Shown: in pieces, positions 10,271-20,814 of the stretch
Numbering within the stretch: position 1 is the stretch's first letter
Layout of the letters: every line of letters starts with the position of its first letter
Assembly: GCF_029873635.1 (NCBI RefSeq)
Contig: NC_080417.1
Coordinates: 29,783,682-29,847,681 of the forward strand
DNA length: 64,000 bases
From: Malania oleifera
Taxonomy: Eukaryota > Streptophyta > Magnoliopsida > Santalales > Ximeniaceae
Direction of reading: 5' to 3'
Translations under genes and position numbers: made by a program
The notes under the pieces: generated by a model
Database searches by the model: none
The model's input: only the letters and a program-made list of their open reading frames with translations
What the model was told of the DNA's origin: nothing

Positions 10271-11053
10271 ACAAGAGAAGTGGCTATCAAGTCACACGTT
10301 CCCGAACTACTGACACCTCCACATGTTTTCCATTCACCACAGAGGAATGGAGCTCGATCACCAATTGAGTGTGAAATCTCAAACATAAGGTCTAGAGAAG
10401 CTCATACCCTAGTTGATTTGTATGAAAATAAAGAACCTATAGAAGTGTATGTTACTCTATACTGTCTATTATTGACTAGCGAACTAGTTAGCTTTGAGGC
10501 TAATGAAGAAGACAAATGGGAAAAAGCAATGGATGAGGAGATTCAATCCATTGAGAAGAACAAGGCTTGGGAGCTAACAAATCTCCCGAAGGGCTGCAAG
10601 ACTATTGGTGTGAAATGGGTCTACAAGACCAAAAAGAACGCTCAAGGAGAAGTCTAGAGATACAAAGCATGACTTGTCATTAAGGGCTACAGGCATAAAG
10701 AAGGGATTGATTATGGAGATATATTTGCCCTAATTTCTAGAATTGAGACTATTAGATTACTAATTTCACTCTTTGCACAAAATAGATGGAAGATTAACCA
10801 GATGGATGTGAAATCAACATTTCTGAATGGTTTTCTAGAAGATGAGATCTATATTGATCAGCCACCTGGATATGTGAAGAAGGGAAAAAAAGATAAAGTG
10901 TACAAGTTGAAGAAAGCGCTTTATGACTTGAAGCAGGAGCCTTATGCATGGAACATGAGGATACTCCGCTACGTCAAGGGCACCATCACTGATGGTATGT
11001 TCTATTCATCAAGAGGTGATTGCAAACTTATTGGCTATTTAGATAGCGATTAG
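10271..11053 (+). pseudogene. copia-1 reverse transcriptase with catalytic core deleted
   Basis: Open pieces at 10280-10657 and 10802-11053 encode copia reverse transcriptase: WEKAMDEEIQSIEKNKAW, KTIGVKWVYKTK, then MDVKSTFLNGFLEDEIYI with the first catalytic Asp, and KKALYDLKQEPYAW. The text then jumps directly to RILRYVKGTITDGMF, which belongs to the connection before RNase H. Compared with copia-2, about 492 bp (164 codons, in frame) is missing, including the YVDD active site. The junction at 10957-10962 sits on a 5-bp AGGAT present at both ends of the deleted segment in copia-2. Stops at 10657 and near 10671 also break the frame. Confidence 0.85.
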
Positions 11054-11211
11054 GGAAGAGAATTTGATGAAATAAAAAGCACAATTGGATTCACATTTTT
11101 CATGGGAGATACAACGTTTACATGGTCATCAAAGAAGCAACCCATCGTAATGCTATCATCATGTGAAGTTGAGTATATTGTTGTTAGCTCAGCTATTTGT
11201 CATAGTATATG
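11054..11211 (+). pseudogene. copia-1 RNase H, first half
   Basis: After a stop at 11051-11053 the frame can still be read as copia RNase H: STIGFTFFMGDTTFTWSSKKQ and LSSCEVEYIV, ending CHSI at the insertion point of the solo LTR. The second half resumes at 13067 with WIRNILKYLGFLQ. Confidence 0.8.
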
Positions 11212-13061
11212 TGTTGGAATTGGTGTAATCCCAAGAGGGGGGGGGGTGAATTGGGTTTTAAAAATATTTCGTCTAATTTAAACATTTACACTGATTCACT
11301 ACAATTCATATCTTATTCATAATATAAACGTGTATGTAAATTAATAAAGCAATAAGTGCAGACATACACGTAGAACATATCTCATTTAAAATAAAGGTGT
11401 GCATGCAACAAATAATTATAACTATAAATGAACAAACATATACGTATGGAAATTATAGTGCAGAAAGTAAATGAGATAGGGAGAGAGGAACACAAGATAT
11501 TTGTTATCGAGGTTCAGCCAAACCAATCTACGTCCCCACCTTGGGCATACTCCGCAAGGATTCCATTATCCCTGCTCACTTAAACGGGCGGGCCAAAAGC
11601 TGTTTACATCCTCTCCTTACGGGGCGAGAAAAACCCTAGTTCAAATTTTGGGTTGAACCGAGCCGGTCTTACTTACGGGGTTGAGACTCCCCAGTTCATA
11701 TTTCGGGCTGAACCCAATCGATCTCACTTACGGGGCTTAGACTCCCCAGTTCAATTCCGGGTTGAACCCAACCGATACATGAAAAATATTTTTGTACATA
11801 TTAAAATGCTTCTAAATACAAGCAAAGATGTACAACGATTAAGCTCATAAAATATGCACTCTCTAAAGATATGAAATAATGTCCAGTAGAGATTTAACCT
11901 AAAATGAATATTTCTCCCAAAAATATTTTTCAATGAAATAATCGGAGAAAACTTCAAGCTTACTCTCAAAAATTATTTTTGAGAAATCAAAGTACATGTG
12001 AGAGTAAGTCATCTAAAAATAAATGCCCAAAACAAGTATACTCTCTTTCAAAATAATTTTTGAAATGACAAAGGAAAGAGAGTTTTGGAGAGTAAAAGAT
12101 TTGCCCCAAGAAATAGTTTTTGCAATAAAAATTAAGTTGGGGGAACTTTGATTAAGTGAAAAATTTGAGAGAAAATATTTGTTAGTCAAAGTCACTAATT
12201 TTGACAAATTAAGGGGTATTTATATTTTTTCTAAAAATTATAACTGTTAGGGACCTATTGGGGATTTTGAAAAATTTTAATTGAATTTTAACCCCAATTA
12301 CCGCAGTTAAAAATTTAGCAACCCTAGAGTTTTGGTCGCCTAGAACCAAGGTTCGGTCGCCCAAATAGACACATACAAAAAAGTTGATTTTTGGGTTCGG
12401 GTGTCTGATGAGCGGTTCGGGTGGTTGAGTCTAAGGTGATTTCCAACTTGCTCGAGGTTCGGTCGCCTGATCAATAGTTCGGTCTGCCGAACTTAAGGAC
12501 TCAGTCGTCCAGGGCATATTTGAACGTGAAGTTCGGGCGCCCAGAAAAGGTAAAAAAGTCCTCATTCAATGTTCGGTCGATCGTGAACGTTCAATTCATT
12601 TCGGTTTAGTCGCCCAACCCAAGTCAAACTTTTGACGAGTCAACTATTTGGTCGAATCAGGGAATTTTTAACGTGTCTGGTTTGGTCGCCTGAAGCCTAC
12701 CGAAAAAATTCGGCGTCGGTCGATCAAAAGTGATCCCTAAGGTCAAACTATGGTCTTGAACATTCATCCCTATCATGCATGCAGACGCAGTTATTACAGA
12801 CCATATTAAAATATTACAGACCCAAAATATAAAAACATAAATGCATATACAAATAAAATCAAAATGTCTTCTTTTTGATCTTCTTTACTCTTTAATCTTC
12901 ATGGAAATTCCTGATCATATGAGCTTTATGCGTCTCTGGCTTCCATCCGCAGTCCCCTTATGTGTGTGTTGAATTATAACTTGTTCAATCACTGGATACA
13001 CATATAAGTAACTTACGGTTTGTCATTATCAAAACCGAAGATCGGACTCAAAAAACCAACA
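11212..13061 (-). mobile_element. Solo LTR of a SIRE-type copia retrotransposon inserted in copia-1
   Basis: The element runs from TGTTGGAATT to AAAAACCAACA (1,850 bp) with 6-bp inverted ends TGTTGG/CCAACA. It is bounded by an exact 5-bp target duplication ATATG (11207-11211 and 13062-13066). Removing it and one ATATG restores the RNase H reading CHSIWIRN. Orientation is minus: on that strand there are a TATA box (12213-12224, TATAAATACCCC), an upstream cluster of reiterated GTTCGGTCGCC-type motifs (plus-strand text), and the end sequence seen at the start of the LTR at 34432. No internal region remains, so it is a recombined solo LTR. Confidence 0.92.
12328..12730 (-). promoter_or_regulatory. 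Reiterated GGTTCGGTCGCC motifs in LTR U3
   Basis: About ten imperfect copies of GTTCGGTCGCC (the reverse complement of GGCGACCGAAC) occur, for example near 12350, 12466, 12480, 12553, 12602 and 12680. On the element's own strand the cluster ends about 100 bp upstream of its TATA box. A regulatory role is an inference. Confidence 0.55.
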
Positions 13062-13277
13062 ATATGGATCAGGAATATACTAAAGTATTTAGGATTTCTC
13101 CAAGATGACCCCACAGAAGTCTACATCGACAACCAATCAGCGATTGTACTTACAAAGAATCCAGTCTTCCATGAAAGAAGCAAATATATTGATACTTGGT
13201 ATCATTTTATCAAGGAACATGTCAAGAAGTCGTCTTTACCACTTAAGCTGGTTTGAGGTAATTTACTGGCGTAATGC
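13062..13277 (+). pseudogene. copia-1 RNase H, second half, and 3' tail
   Basis: The frame continues RNILKYLGFLQDD, then YIDNQSAIVL with a conserved acidic residue of copia RNase H, then HERSKYIDTWYHFI, up to a stop near 13254. After HVK the text departs from copia-2, where an ELISCRTYDQ stretch with a FTKPL motif follows, so the true 3' end and 3' LTR are missing. The hAT element sits just downstream. A 24-bp segment near 13229-13252 (AAGTCGTCTTTACC start) recurs in diverged form at 17538-17561 beyond the hAT. Confidence 0.8.
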
Positions 13278-13285
13278 CTCAAGGG

Positions 13286-13322
13286 TAGACCTGGCAAAAT
13301 GGATAAAAATCCGTTAATCCGA
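13286..13322 (+). repeat. Left terminal inverted repeat of the hAT element
   Basis: TAGACCTGGCAAA is an exact inverted copy of the right end at 17498-17510. Similarity then continues as scattered GGAT/ATCCG subterminal motifs. Confidence 0.9.
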
Positions 13323-14451
13323 CCCGCATCCGATCTGTTTTAACCCACTTATCATCATCCGCTTGCTAAATGAGTCGAATATGGTTTTTAATTTTCATAT
13401 CCGCCTGCTTAGCGGGTTGGGTCGGTTTTATCCGGCGGATATCCGCCAAATCGCTTAAAAATCCATAACTAATAACCCATAAAAGCTCAAGCCCAGTAGC
13501 CCGCCCAAGTATGGAAATGGCCAAATGGGAAAGCCCAGTGCGGCAGTGCCCACTACCCACTGCCCACACGGCCACTGCCCACTGCCGCATTTGGCACGCA
13601 CGGACAACGCACAAGCCCACACCACATGCGTCCACACAGCCTGAGTCGCCTGATGGCCACAAGCAGCCCCCTGCCCCCCTCTTAAATCTTAACCAGATTC
13701 TTATTAGGGTTTCATTTTCATCCTGAGTTCCAAAGTTTCATCCTTTCTAGTTTCCAGCTGCGCAGCCACATCCCACGAGTCCACGACGTCTGGTCAACGG
13801 CGATTCCCAATGTTGTCGCTGACTGCCACCCACAGCCACGGCCACGACTCACGAGCCACCATTCCCTCGCGGCCTCGCCGACGCCCAGTCTTCCTTTGCG
13901 GCTTGTAGTTTCTGTTTTGCCTAGTCAAGTAGTCATCTTTGTCTCTCGAGTCTCACCCAGTCACCAGCCACTCGGCCTCGCCCAGACTGCCTTGTGCCTA
14001 GTCTTCTTTTGTGGCTTGCAGGCCTCGCCCAATCTTCCTTTGCGGCTTGTAGGTTCTTAATATTGCATATGTACAATTTTTTCATTTTTTTCATTGTTTT
14101 ATTTTTTTTCATTGCATATTGTTTGAAATTTAAATTTAAATTTCATTGTTTCCATAACCAATGTCTAGTTAGTTATAATGCAGAATACGTAAAACATCAA
14201 ATAGTTTTTATTTATTAAAACACTCTTCTATAAATATTTGTTAAACAATAAAAAATACAATATTAGAATAACAAATTTACACATAAAAATAATTTTCTTG
14301 CAGTGCAAAAATATAAAATAAATTAAAAAAATTAATTAATTTTATAATTTTCTGCTTCAAGATGAATTTAATCCTTCGCTAGCCAATGAAAACATTTAAT
14401 CCCATGTCATAATTTTTTGCAGTGCATTACAAGAATTTGGAAAAAAAAAAA

Positions 14452-16667
14452 ATGTCTCAGTTAATAGCGAATTCAATTGATCAAAATGATGAAATGAGTG
14501 AAAAAGAAGTTCAATTACCAGATTCATCAAACACAGAACCTACAAAAGAAACAACTCCACAGGTAAAAAGAGCGAGGAAAAAAACATCTAGTATTTGGAC
14601 AGATTTTGAGTTGATTGAAAGTGGAGATAAATAATATGCCCAATGTAAGTATTGTCCTAAGAAATATTTCTGCCATAGTAAGAACTCTGGGACATCAAAC
14701 TTACATTGTCATACAAAAAAATGCATGGGAAAGAAAAATAATGATCTGAAACAAATGCTAACGAGTCAAGGTGATGGAAAGTTGTCTCTGCATACACGAA
14801 AATTTGATCAAGTTGTACAACGTAGGAAGTTGGCAATGGCAATTGTGAGACACAATTTGCCATTTTCTTTTGTTGAGTATGAAGGAATTCATGAATGGGC
14901 TTTAGAATTAAATCTAGAGACAAAATTTGTGACACGAAATACTGAAAAAGTTGATGTTATGAGGGTTTTTTTCAAGGAAAAAGAGCACATTCGTGAGCTT
15001 TTATTGAATAATTCTAGTAGAATTTCTCTTACTTCGGACTTATGGACTTCGTTAAATACTAATGGCTATTTATGTTTAACTGCACATTTTGTGGATAAAA
15101 ATTGGAAGCTTCCGAAGAAAGTATTGAGTTTTTCAAGCATGCCTCCTCCACACACTGGTTTAGCACTTAGTAACAAAGTCATGGACTTATTGGTGAATTG
15201 GGGTATAGACAAGAAGCTATTTTCCATAACATTGGATAATGCTACATCCAATGATTGTTTTGCAGAGTATTTGAAGTCTAATTTGAACTTGAAAAATGCT
15301 TTGGTAAGGGAAGGAAAATTTTTTCATGTTCGCTGTTGCACTCACATATTAAATCTCATTGTCCAAGATGGCCTAAAATTAAATTATCTTATTTCGCTGT
15401 GGACAAAATACGATATTATATCAAATATGTGAAGCATTCACAACATTGAAAGTTTAGATTTCATGAATGTTGTGAAAAGGTGAGAGTGCCACGTGTGAGA
15501 GGATTTCGCCAAGATTGTCCTACTAGGTAGAATTCTACTTATATGATGCTTGAAAGTGCTTTATACTATAGAGATGCTATTTGCCAATTCAGGTTTAGTG
15601 AGGAGAATTTCAAGTTTTGCCCAAACGATGATGAATGGAAGGAAATTGAGAAAATTGCTAGTTTTTTGAAGGTTTTTTATGACTTGACAAATCTTTTTTC
15701 TAGGACATCTTATCCAACTGCAAATTTATACTTTCAAGGAGTATGGAAGGTACAAGTAACTTTACTTAATGTGGCAGTGGGTGATGATGTCTTTTTAAGG
15801 AATGTGGCTACTCAAATGCAAGGGAAATTTGACAAATACTGGTCAGATTATAGTAAAATTTTGGCAATGGCTGTTATTTTGGATCCTCGTTTCAAGATAC
15901 AATTTGTATCTTTTTGTTTAAAAGAAGTGCAACCAACGTCTTTGGAAAGATCGGGTAAACGACATCCAGCGTGAAATGTATTCACTTTTTGATGAGTATA
16001 TGAAGCACCACTCCCCTTCAACTTATAAGAAAATGCCTTCCTTTGAAGCAACTATTAGTCATGATCGTGGTCATATGACACCTATTGCAACATCAGTTGA
16101 TATGACACTAAAAGTAAGATTTTTTTTTAATTACAAATTTTATTTTACTTTTATTATACATCTATAGAATTTTTATATTTCTATTGTTATATACTTGTTT
16201 TTAAGGTTTTAAAGCTTTTACTAAAGAAGATGAAGAAGCTCCAATGTCAGAACTAGAAATGTTTTTTAGAGAGAGGATGGTAGATTGTGATAAAGAATTG
16301 GATATTTTGGACTTTTGGAGGAGTCATGAATATAGGTATCCGATTCTTTCTCGAATGGTAAGAGATATCTTATCAATTCCAATATCAACTGTTGCATCGG
16401 AATCAGCATTTAGTATTGAAGGAAAAGTGATAAATATGTCACGTAGTTCTCTTACACCTGATAATGCTGAAACTATCATTTTAACTCGTGATTGGTTGTA
16501 TAGTCGAGGAGGTATGCTTATTTAATTATATATTTATTTATTTATTTATATTTTGAATTTTGAATGCAGTTGAAGATTTTGTAGATAAGGAAGAACTTAC
16601 TGAAGATATTGCTCAAGCTGAAAGAGCAAGTTGTACCTCATCTAGTATATCATCTTGCTCTGTTTGA
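14452..16667 (+). pseudogene. hAT transposase (zinc finger BED type), inactivated
   Basis: A gene of the RICESLEEPER/Ac-like hAT transposase family, which cuts and inserts the element. The start chosen is the ATG at 14452 after a TTTTTTGCAG acceptor-like sequence. Domains in order: acidic N-terminus; BED zinc finger (about 14590-14730, with CKYCPKKYF and a later H-x-H/C part); catalytic RNase H-like core (LTSDLWTS with its Asp near 15030, and ITLDNATSND near 15228); a CCTHILNLIVQDGL block (15340); and the C-terminal hAT dimerisation block (PISTVASESAFS, near 16380). Two introns seem present: near 16110-16205, and 16513-16569 (GTATGC to TGCAG), joining to a last exon ending TGA at 16665-16667. 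Damage: TAA at 14632 inside the zinc finger, a frameshift near 15380, and TAG in place of the Trp codon of RWNST (near 15530). Confidence 0.85.
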
Positions 16668-16909
16668 CTTTATTTGAATATTACTACACTAGCACAGGTT
16701 GTGCAGCTAGTGCTTTTATTTATCTTTGAAAATTATGTAGTCAATAAATTATTGTTTATTTGTTGTTTTAACTTGTAGTGTTGAATAAATTATTTGTAAA
16801 TTTTTTTCCAGTTTGATAACTTGTAACTTTTGAGATGCTAATTAATAAGTTCAATTTATGTTATTCGATTCATAACTTAAATTATATTTTGAATTCTTTC
16901 ATGATAGGC

Positions 16910-17000
16910 ACACGAGGAGAAGAAGATGAAAGCTTTGATGTCACAAATGAAAGCATTTCAATTAATTCAAGGCATTCAAATGATTTTGAAGTTATTTGAA
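16910..17000 (+). other. Possible extra 3' exon of the hAT gene
   Basis: A 30-codon open stretch (GTRGEEDESFDVTNE start, acidic) follows an AG at about 16909 and ends in TGA at 16998-17000, 240 bp past the main stop. Its composition is more coding-like than its surroundings. It may be an alternative terminal exon or chance. Confidence 0.3.
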
Positions 17001-17518
17001 GGATGGATTGAGATTTTTTTTTAGTTTGTTGATTGTTTTATTTTGGGAGATTCACACGATTTGACAATAGTTGTATTTAAAGAAACTCATATGCTGTAAG
17101 AACAATTATAATGTTTAGATTTTAGACTCACGAGTCACACAGTTTGAGTTTTTATTTTGAGTTGAATTGAGATTAATTTATTATGTTTTATTGCTTACAG
17201 TTTTACTTGCATGAATTAAGAGTTGTTAATTAGTATAAATGATTGAATGATTGATATAGTTATTAAAAAAGTTAATACACAAACTAATTGCAAGTTATCG
17301 TATACAATTTAAATTATTATGACAAAAATAAATTATTAATAAAATTATATTTGAGAATGGCGGATTATCTGCCCATCCGCTATGAATTATTCGACCCGAA
17401 ACCGCCTAATCCGCCACTTAAACGAGTCGAATATGGATTATGATTTTTTCACCCAATAATCGGCCTTATCCATCACGGATAAACCGACCCGATCCGCTTT
17501 GCCAGGTCTACTCAAGGA

Positions 17519-18152
17519 GGAATCAAACTCGTCATAAGTCATCTTTACTACTTAAATTGACTTTTTTCTAGTTCTAATCCACAAACTAGATCCCATCCTA
17601 ATTCATTAATGGGAACAAAAGTTGGATATTAAAGAGATATATAAATGTATGATCAAATTAACTATCCAGGATTAGTGCATATATCATTTTAGCAGATCGA
17701 ACATTCCAATTAATTAAGCTCATGATCAATATGTATAATATCCTTTGAAATAATCATTTAATTGATCCAAGTAGCTAGCTAGCGGGGCGGCTAGGGGTGC
17801 ATGGTGAGGGGCTCTGATCTATCAGTCCATGCGGCGCATGCAGCTATCTAGCTAGGCTGAGACTGAGACTAAATCGGCTACGAGGTCCCAGCCGACTGCC
17901 TGGCATGCAGGTCCCAGCCATGCCCCCAGCAGCTAGGCTAGGCTAGCCCCGACCCGCTCACTTAGCAATGTACGTCCCAACGAGCTCAGCTAGCATCCAG
18001 CGCTCGGCTGGTGCCGCAGCTTCCGAATTGTAGATCGATCGTGATGGAATCCAAAGTACTCCATGCAATACACGCATAATCCAACACAACACAACGCTAC
18101 ACGCATAGATTGCGTATATTCACATGTATCATGCCCCTAGCTGCTACGTACA

Positions 18153-18156
<4 letters not shown>
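17519..18156. other. Intergenic, no gene recognised
   Basis: Mostly unique-looking sequence after the hAT target duplication. A relatively GC-rich patch at 17780-18020 is dense in GCTAGC/AGCTAG and GGTCCCAGCC repeats but has no open frame of note. Confidence 0.6.

Positions 18157-18196
<40 letters not shown>
18157..18196. repeat. (TA)n microsatellite
   Basis: About 19 TA dinucleotides, with CACATAATGAATTGG after them. Confidence 0.9.
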
Positions 18197-18201
<5 letters not shown>

Positions 18202-18275
18202 ATGAATTGGATGGGATTCCAGTTATCTCCTTCTCCCAACAGCTACCCTCCTACCTCTGAGTTTCGGGATCCAAG

Positions 18276-18281
<6 letters not shown>

Positions 18282-18337
<56 letters not shown>

Positions 18338-18470
18338 TTTAGTCAGTTGCTTAAGTTGGGTGTGGAATCTCTGATGCCGTGTTGGTTTAGCTCTCATTCC
18401 CTACATCCTACTTTCCGTAAACATTCTCTCTCTCTCTCTCTCTCTTTCTCTCTTTCTCTCTCTCTCTCGG
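18282..18470. repeat. Two (CT)n microsatellites
   Basis: One tract of about 26 CT units at 18282-18333 and a second, interrupted tract at 18425-18468. They are separated by 90 bp of ordinary sequence. Confidence 0.9.
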
Positions 18471-18479
18471 TGTAATGCA

Positions 18480-19532
18480 TGGTGGCCAACTAATTAAACT
18501 GGGGGCGTAGGCGATGCCCTCGGGAGGGCCAGGCACAGAAGCTATGAGTTATACACGAGATTGGAAACTGCATGGGGGGCACTCTCACTTTTCACTGATT
18601 TGTTCAGTCTTACCTGATTTTGGACTACGAGACGCACCTGCATTTATATAAGGATGGCATGCATGAGCTGACGGGCCATAACCTTATCAGCTAGGCACGC
18701 AGTTCCTTGTTGGACTGATCTGGGGGATCCTTTTTGTCATTTCATTCATGGGTTAAATCCTAAAGCTGGTGATAGACAAAAAAAAAAAAAAAAGTTACAA
18801 AACTAAATAAGTAAATAAACTATAGCTCCGATTGAATGATTGATTGAGCCATGAGTAGAAGGCAGAATTACCAAAAAAATATCTAATAATTTAAAAAAAA
18901 AATTCGAAAGGAAAAAGAAAGAAGTATGTATGTATGAATTGAAACAGGTGGACCCTGCATGCATGTGCAACGGAATAATCACCATTTTCTTTTTTCCATC
19001 TTAAATCATCATTGCTTGCCTTCCCTTTCCCTTTACTACTTCGTTTGAAATATATTCATGGTTAACGGATGATGATGATGAAGCTTCCGCGGGAGTGTGA
19101 GGGGTCCATGCATGAGCACTCTGTTTCTTTCAAATATGCAATTAGCCAATTAGGTTATAATCAATACGAGGCTTGATTCTCTCCATTTTATTCCTTTATT
19201 CTTGAATTGACACCCTCTTATGCTTAACTCAAACGAGGGTCAGAGGAGATTTTGACCACCAATGATGCGTGAATAATAATGAAATCTATATATATCTATA
19301 TATATATATATATAGATATATGTTGAAGAATTTTTTCTTTTCTCTTTTTGTATTGAGCCTAAATGAAACGAAAACAATGAAAACACAAGCAAGAAGCAGT
19401 CTTTACGATGACCTGCATTGTAAAAACTAGAGCTACTTCATTTACACTTTACCTTATTTAGGCTTTGTAACGGGCCTCAGGACTTCTTGTACGTCCTTCA
19501 CTTATCCATATGCGCTTTCTTCACTTGATAAC
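18480..19532. other. Intergenic, no gene recognised
   Basis: No supported coding region. A TTTATATAAGG stretch at 18643-18653 could serve as a TATA box, but no transcript or frame can be assigned to it. A TA-rich microsatellite lies at 19289-19321. Confidence 0.6.
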
Positions 19533-19535
19533 TTA

Positions 19536-20226
19536 GGGCCGTAAGGTATGATTGTCAAAAATTAGAGAAATAAAATATAAAAATGAAAATAAAAAATTAG
19601 AAACAAAAATTAAAAACTAAAAACCAAAAATCTATTTGGTTAACATTTATAAAACTAATAGAAATTAAAATTTTAATTAAAATAAATGCTCATTTTTATC
19701 TTTAAATCAAATAATATAAAAAAATATTATTAAAATAATAAAATTACAAATAATACATGCGCATTAAAAAAAGTACTGTAATAAAAATAAAATTTATTAT
19801 AATTATTTTAGTTAATTGTTTTACTTTCAAATTTTACTTTAAAATAAAAATTTTATTGGACATGACAATTTAAATATAGTAAAAGTATTTTGCAATTGGA
19901 TTTTTTTTGAAATTTATGTATATTTTTATTCTAATTATATTTAAATTCATATGATCATTTAATTTTTATTTTAATTTAAAAATGTATAAAATGAATAATT
20001 TAACCCAAAAGACTATTTCTAAATATTAAAAATTTTAGCAACAGGTTGCCAAAATAACCGAAAATCATAAAATCTGATTTTCAGTTTTTTGGCAAAAAGA
20101 TGAAAATCGGTAACAAAAACATAAAACTAACAACATGAACAAATGAGTTTTTATAATGTGTTTCTTCTTTGCGAAGAAACGGAAATAAAAAACAAAAAAC
20201 GATAATGATGCCAAATAGGTCGGCCC
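19536..20226 (+). mobile_element. MITE A (PIF/Harbinger-like), 691 bp
   Basis: The element begins GGGCCG and ends CGGCCC and is flanked by TTA on both sides (19533-19535 and 20227-20229), the 3-bp target used by PIF/Harbinger and Tourist MITEs. The interior is AT-rich and non-coding. It aligns with the reverse complement of MITE B downstream, for example in the block with TTTACTTT and ATTTTATTGGACATG near 19800-19870. Confidence 0.7.
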
Positions 20227-20242
20227 TTATTATATAAGCTTA

Positions 20243-20809
20243 GGGCCTAGTTGTGGTATTGTTATAGTTTTCTATTTTCATTTTTTGCACACTGAAAAAA
20301 ATATATTATAAAAATAAATTTATTTATTTTGTTAGTATTTTATTTTTCTTTTAGATTTTTTTTTTTGGTGAACAAAATTAAAAACTATAACTTATGGTTT
20401 TCAGTTGTTTCAGCAATCTGTAATCGTCAGAAAATTTAAATTTTTAGAAATAATTCTTTTTTGAATTTAAAAAAATAATGAAACTCAATTACAAAATATT
20501 TTTATTATTTTTCAATTGCCATGTACAATAAGATTTTTATTGTAAAGTGAATTTTGAAAATATAATAATTAAGTAAAATAATTAAAATACTTTTTATTAT
20601 AGTATTTTTAATTTTTATAATTTTTCAATTTCATTATTTAAATACATTTTTAAAAATATCATTGAATTTAAGAAGAAAGAGATATTTTTAATTAAAATTT
20701 ATTTACTTTACAAATATTAACTAAATTAAATAGGTTGCTGATTTCTGGTTTTTAGTTTTCGTCTTTGGTTTTCATTTTTGTAATTTTTGACAGTGATAAT
20801 AAACGGCTC
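20243..20809 (-). mobile_element. MITE B, same family as MITE A, inverted
   Basis: It starts GGGCC after CTTA and ends near GGCTC before TTTA. Its reverse complement matches MITE A through the interior (compare 20510-20610 with 19790-19900). Terminal motifs are slightly degraded, so the exact right edge is uncertain by a few bases. Confidence 0.65.
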
Positions 20810-20814
20810 TTTAA

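Larger units (their letters stand above)
13286..17510 (+). mobile_element. hAT DNA transposon with terminal repeats and 8-bp target duplication
   Basis: The ends are TAGACCTGGCAAA (13286) and TTTGCCAGGTCTA (17498-17510), an inverted repeat. The flanks are CTCAAGGG (13278-13285) and CTCAAGGA (17511-17518), an 8-bp duplication with one mismatch, as expected for hAT transposases. Both subterminal regions are rich in ATCCG/CGGAT motifs, the probable transposase-binding repeats. A decayed transposase gene lies inside. The element is 4,225 bp, near the size of autonomous Ac-type elements. It sits in the tail of copia-1 and is therefore younger than it. Confidence 0.92.

Noticed and set aside
12328..12730. 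Could the spaced short repeats be a CRISPR array?
   Set aside because: Repeats are 10-12 bp, imperfect and irregularly spaced, in a plant LTR; no cas-like genes.
13366..13726. Open frames on both strands near the left hAT end
   Set aside because: GC-rich leader/subterminal region of the transposon, with frames overlapping on both strands and no homology recognised.
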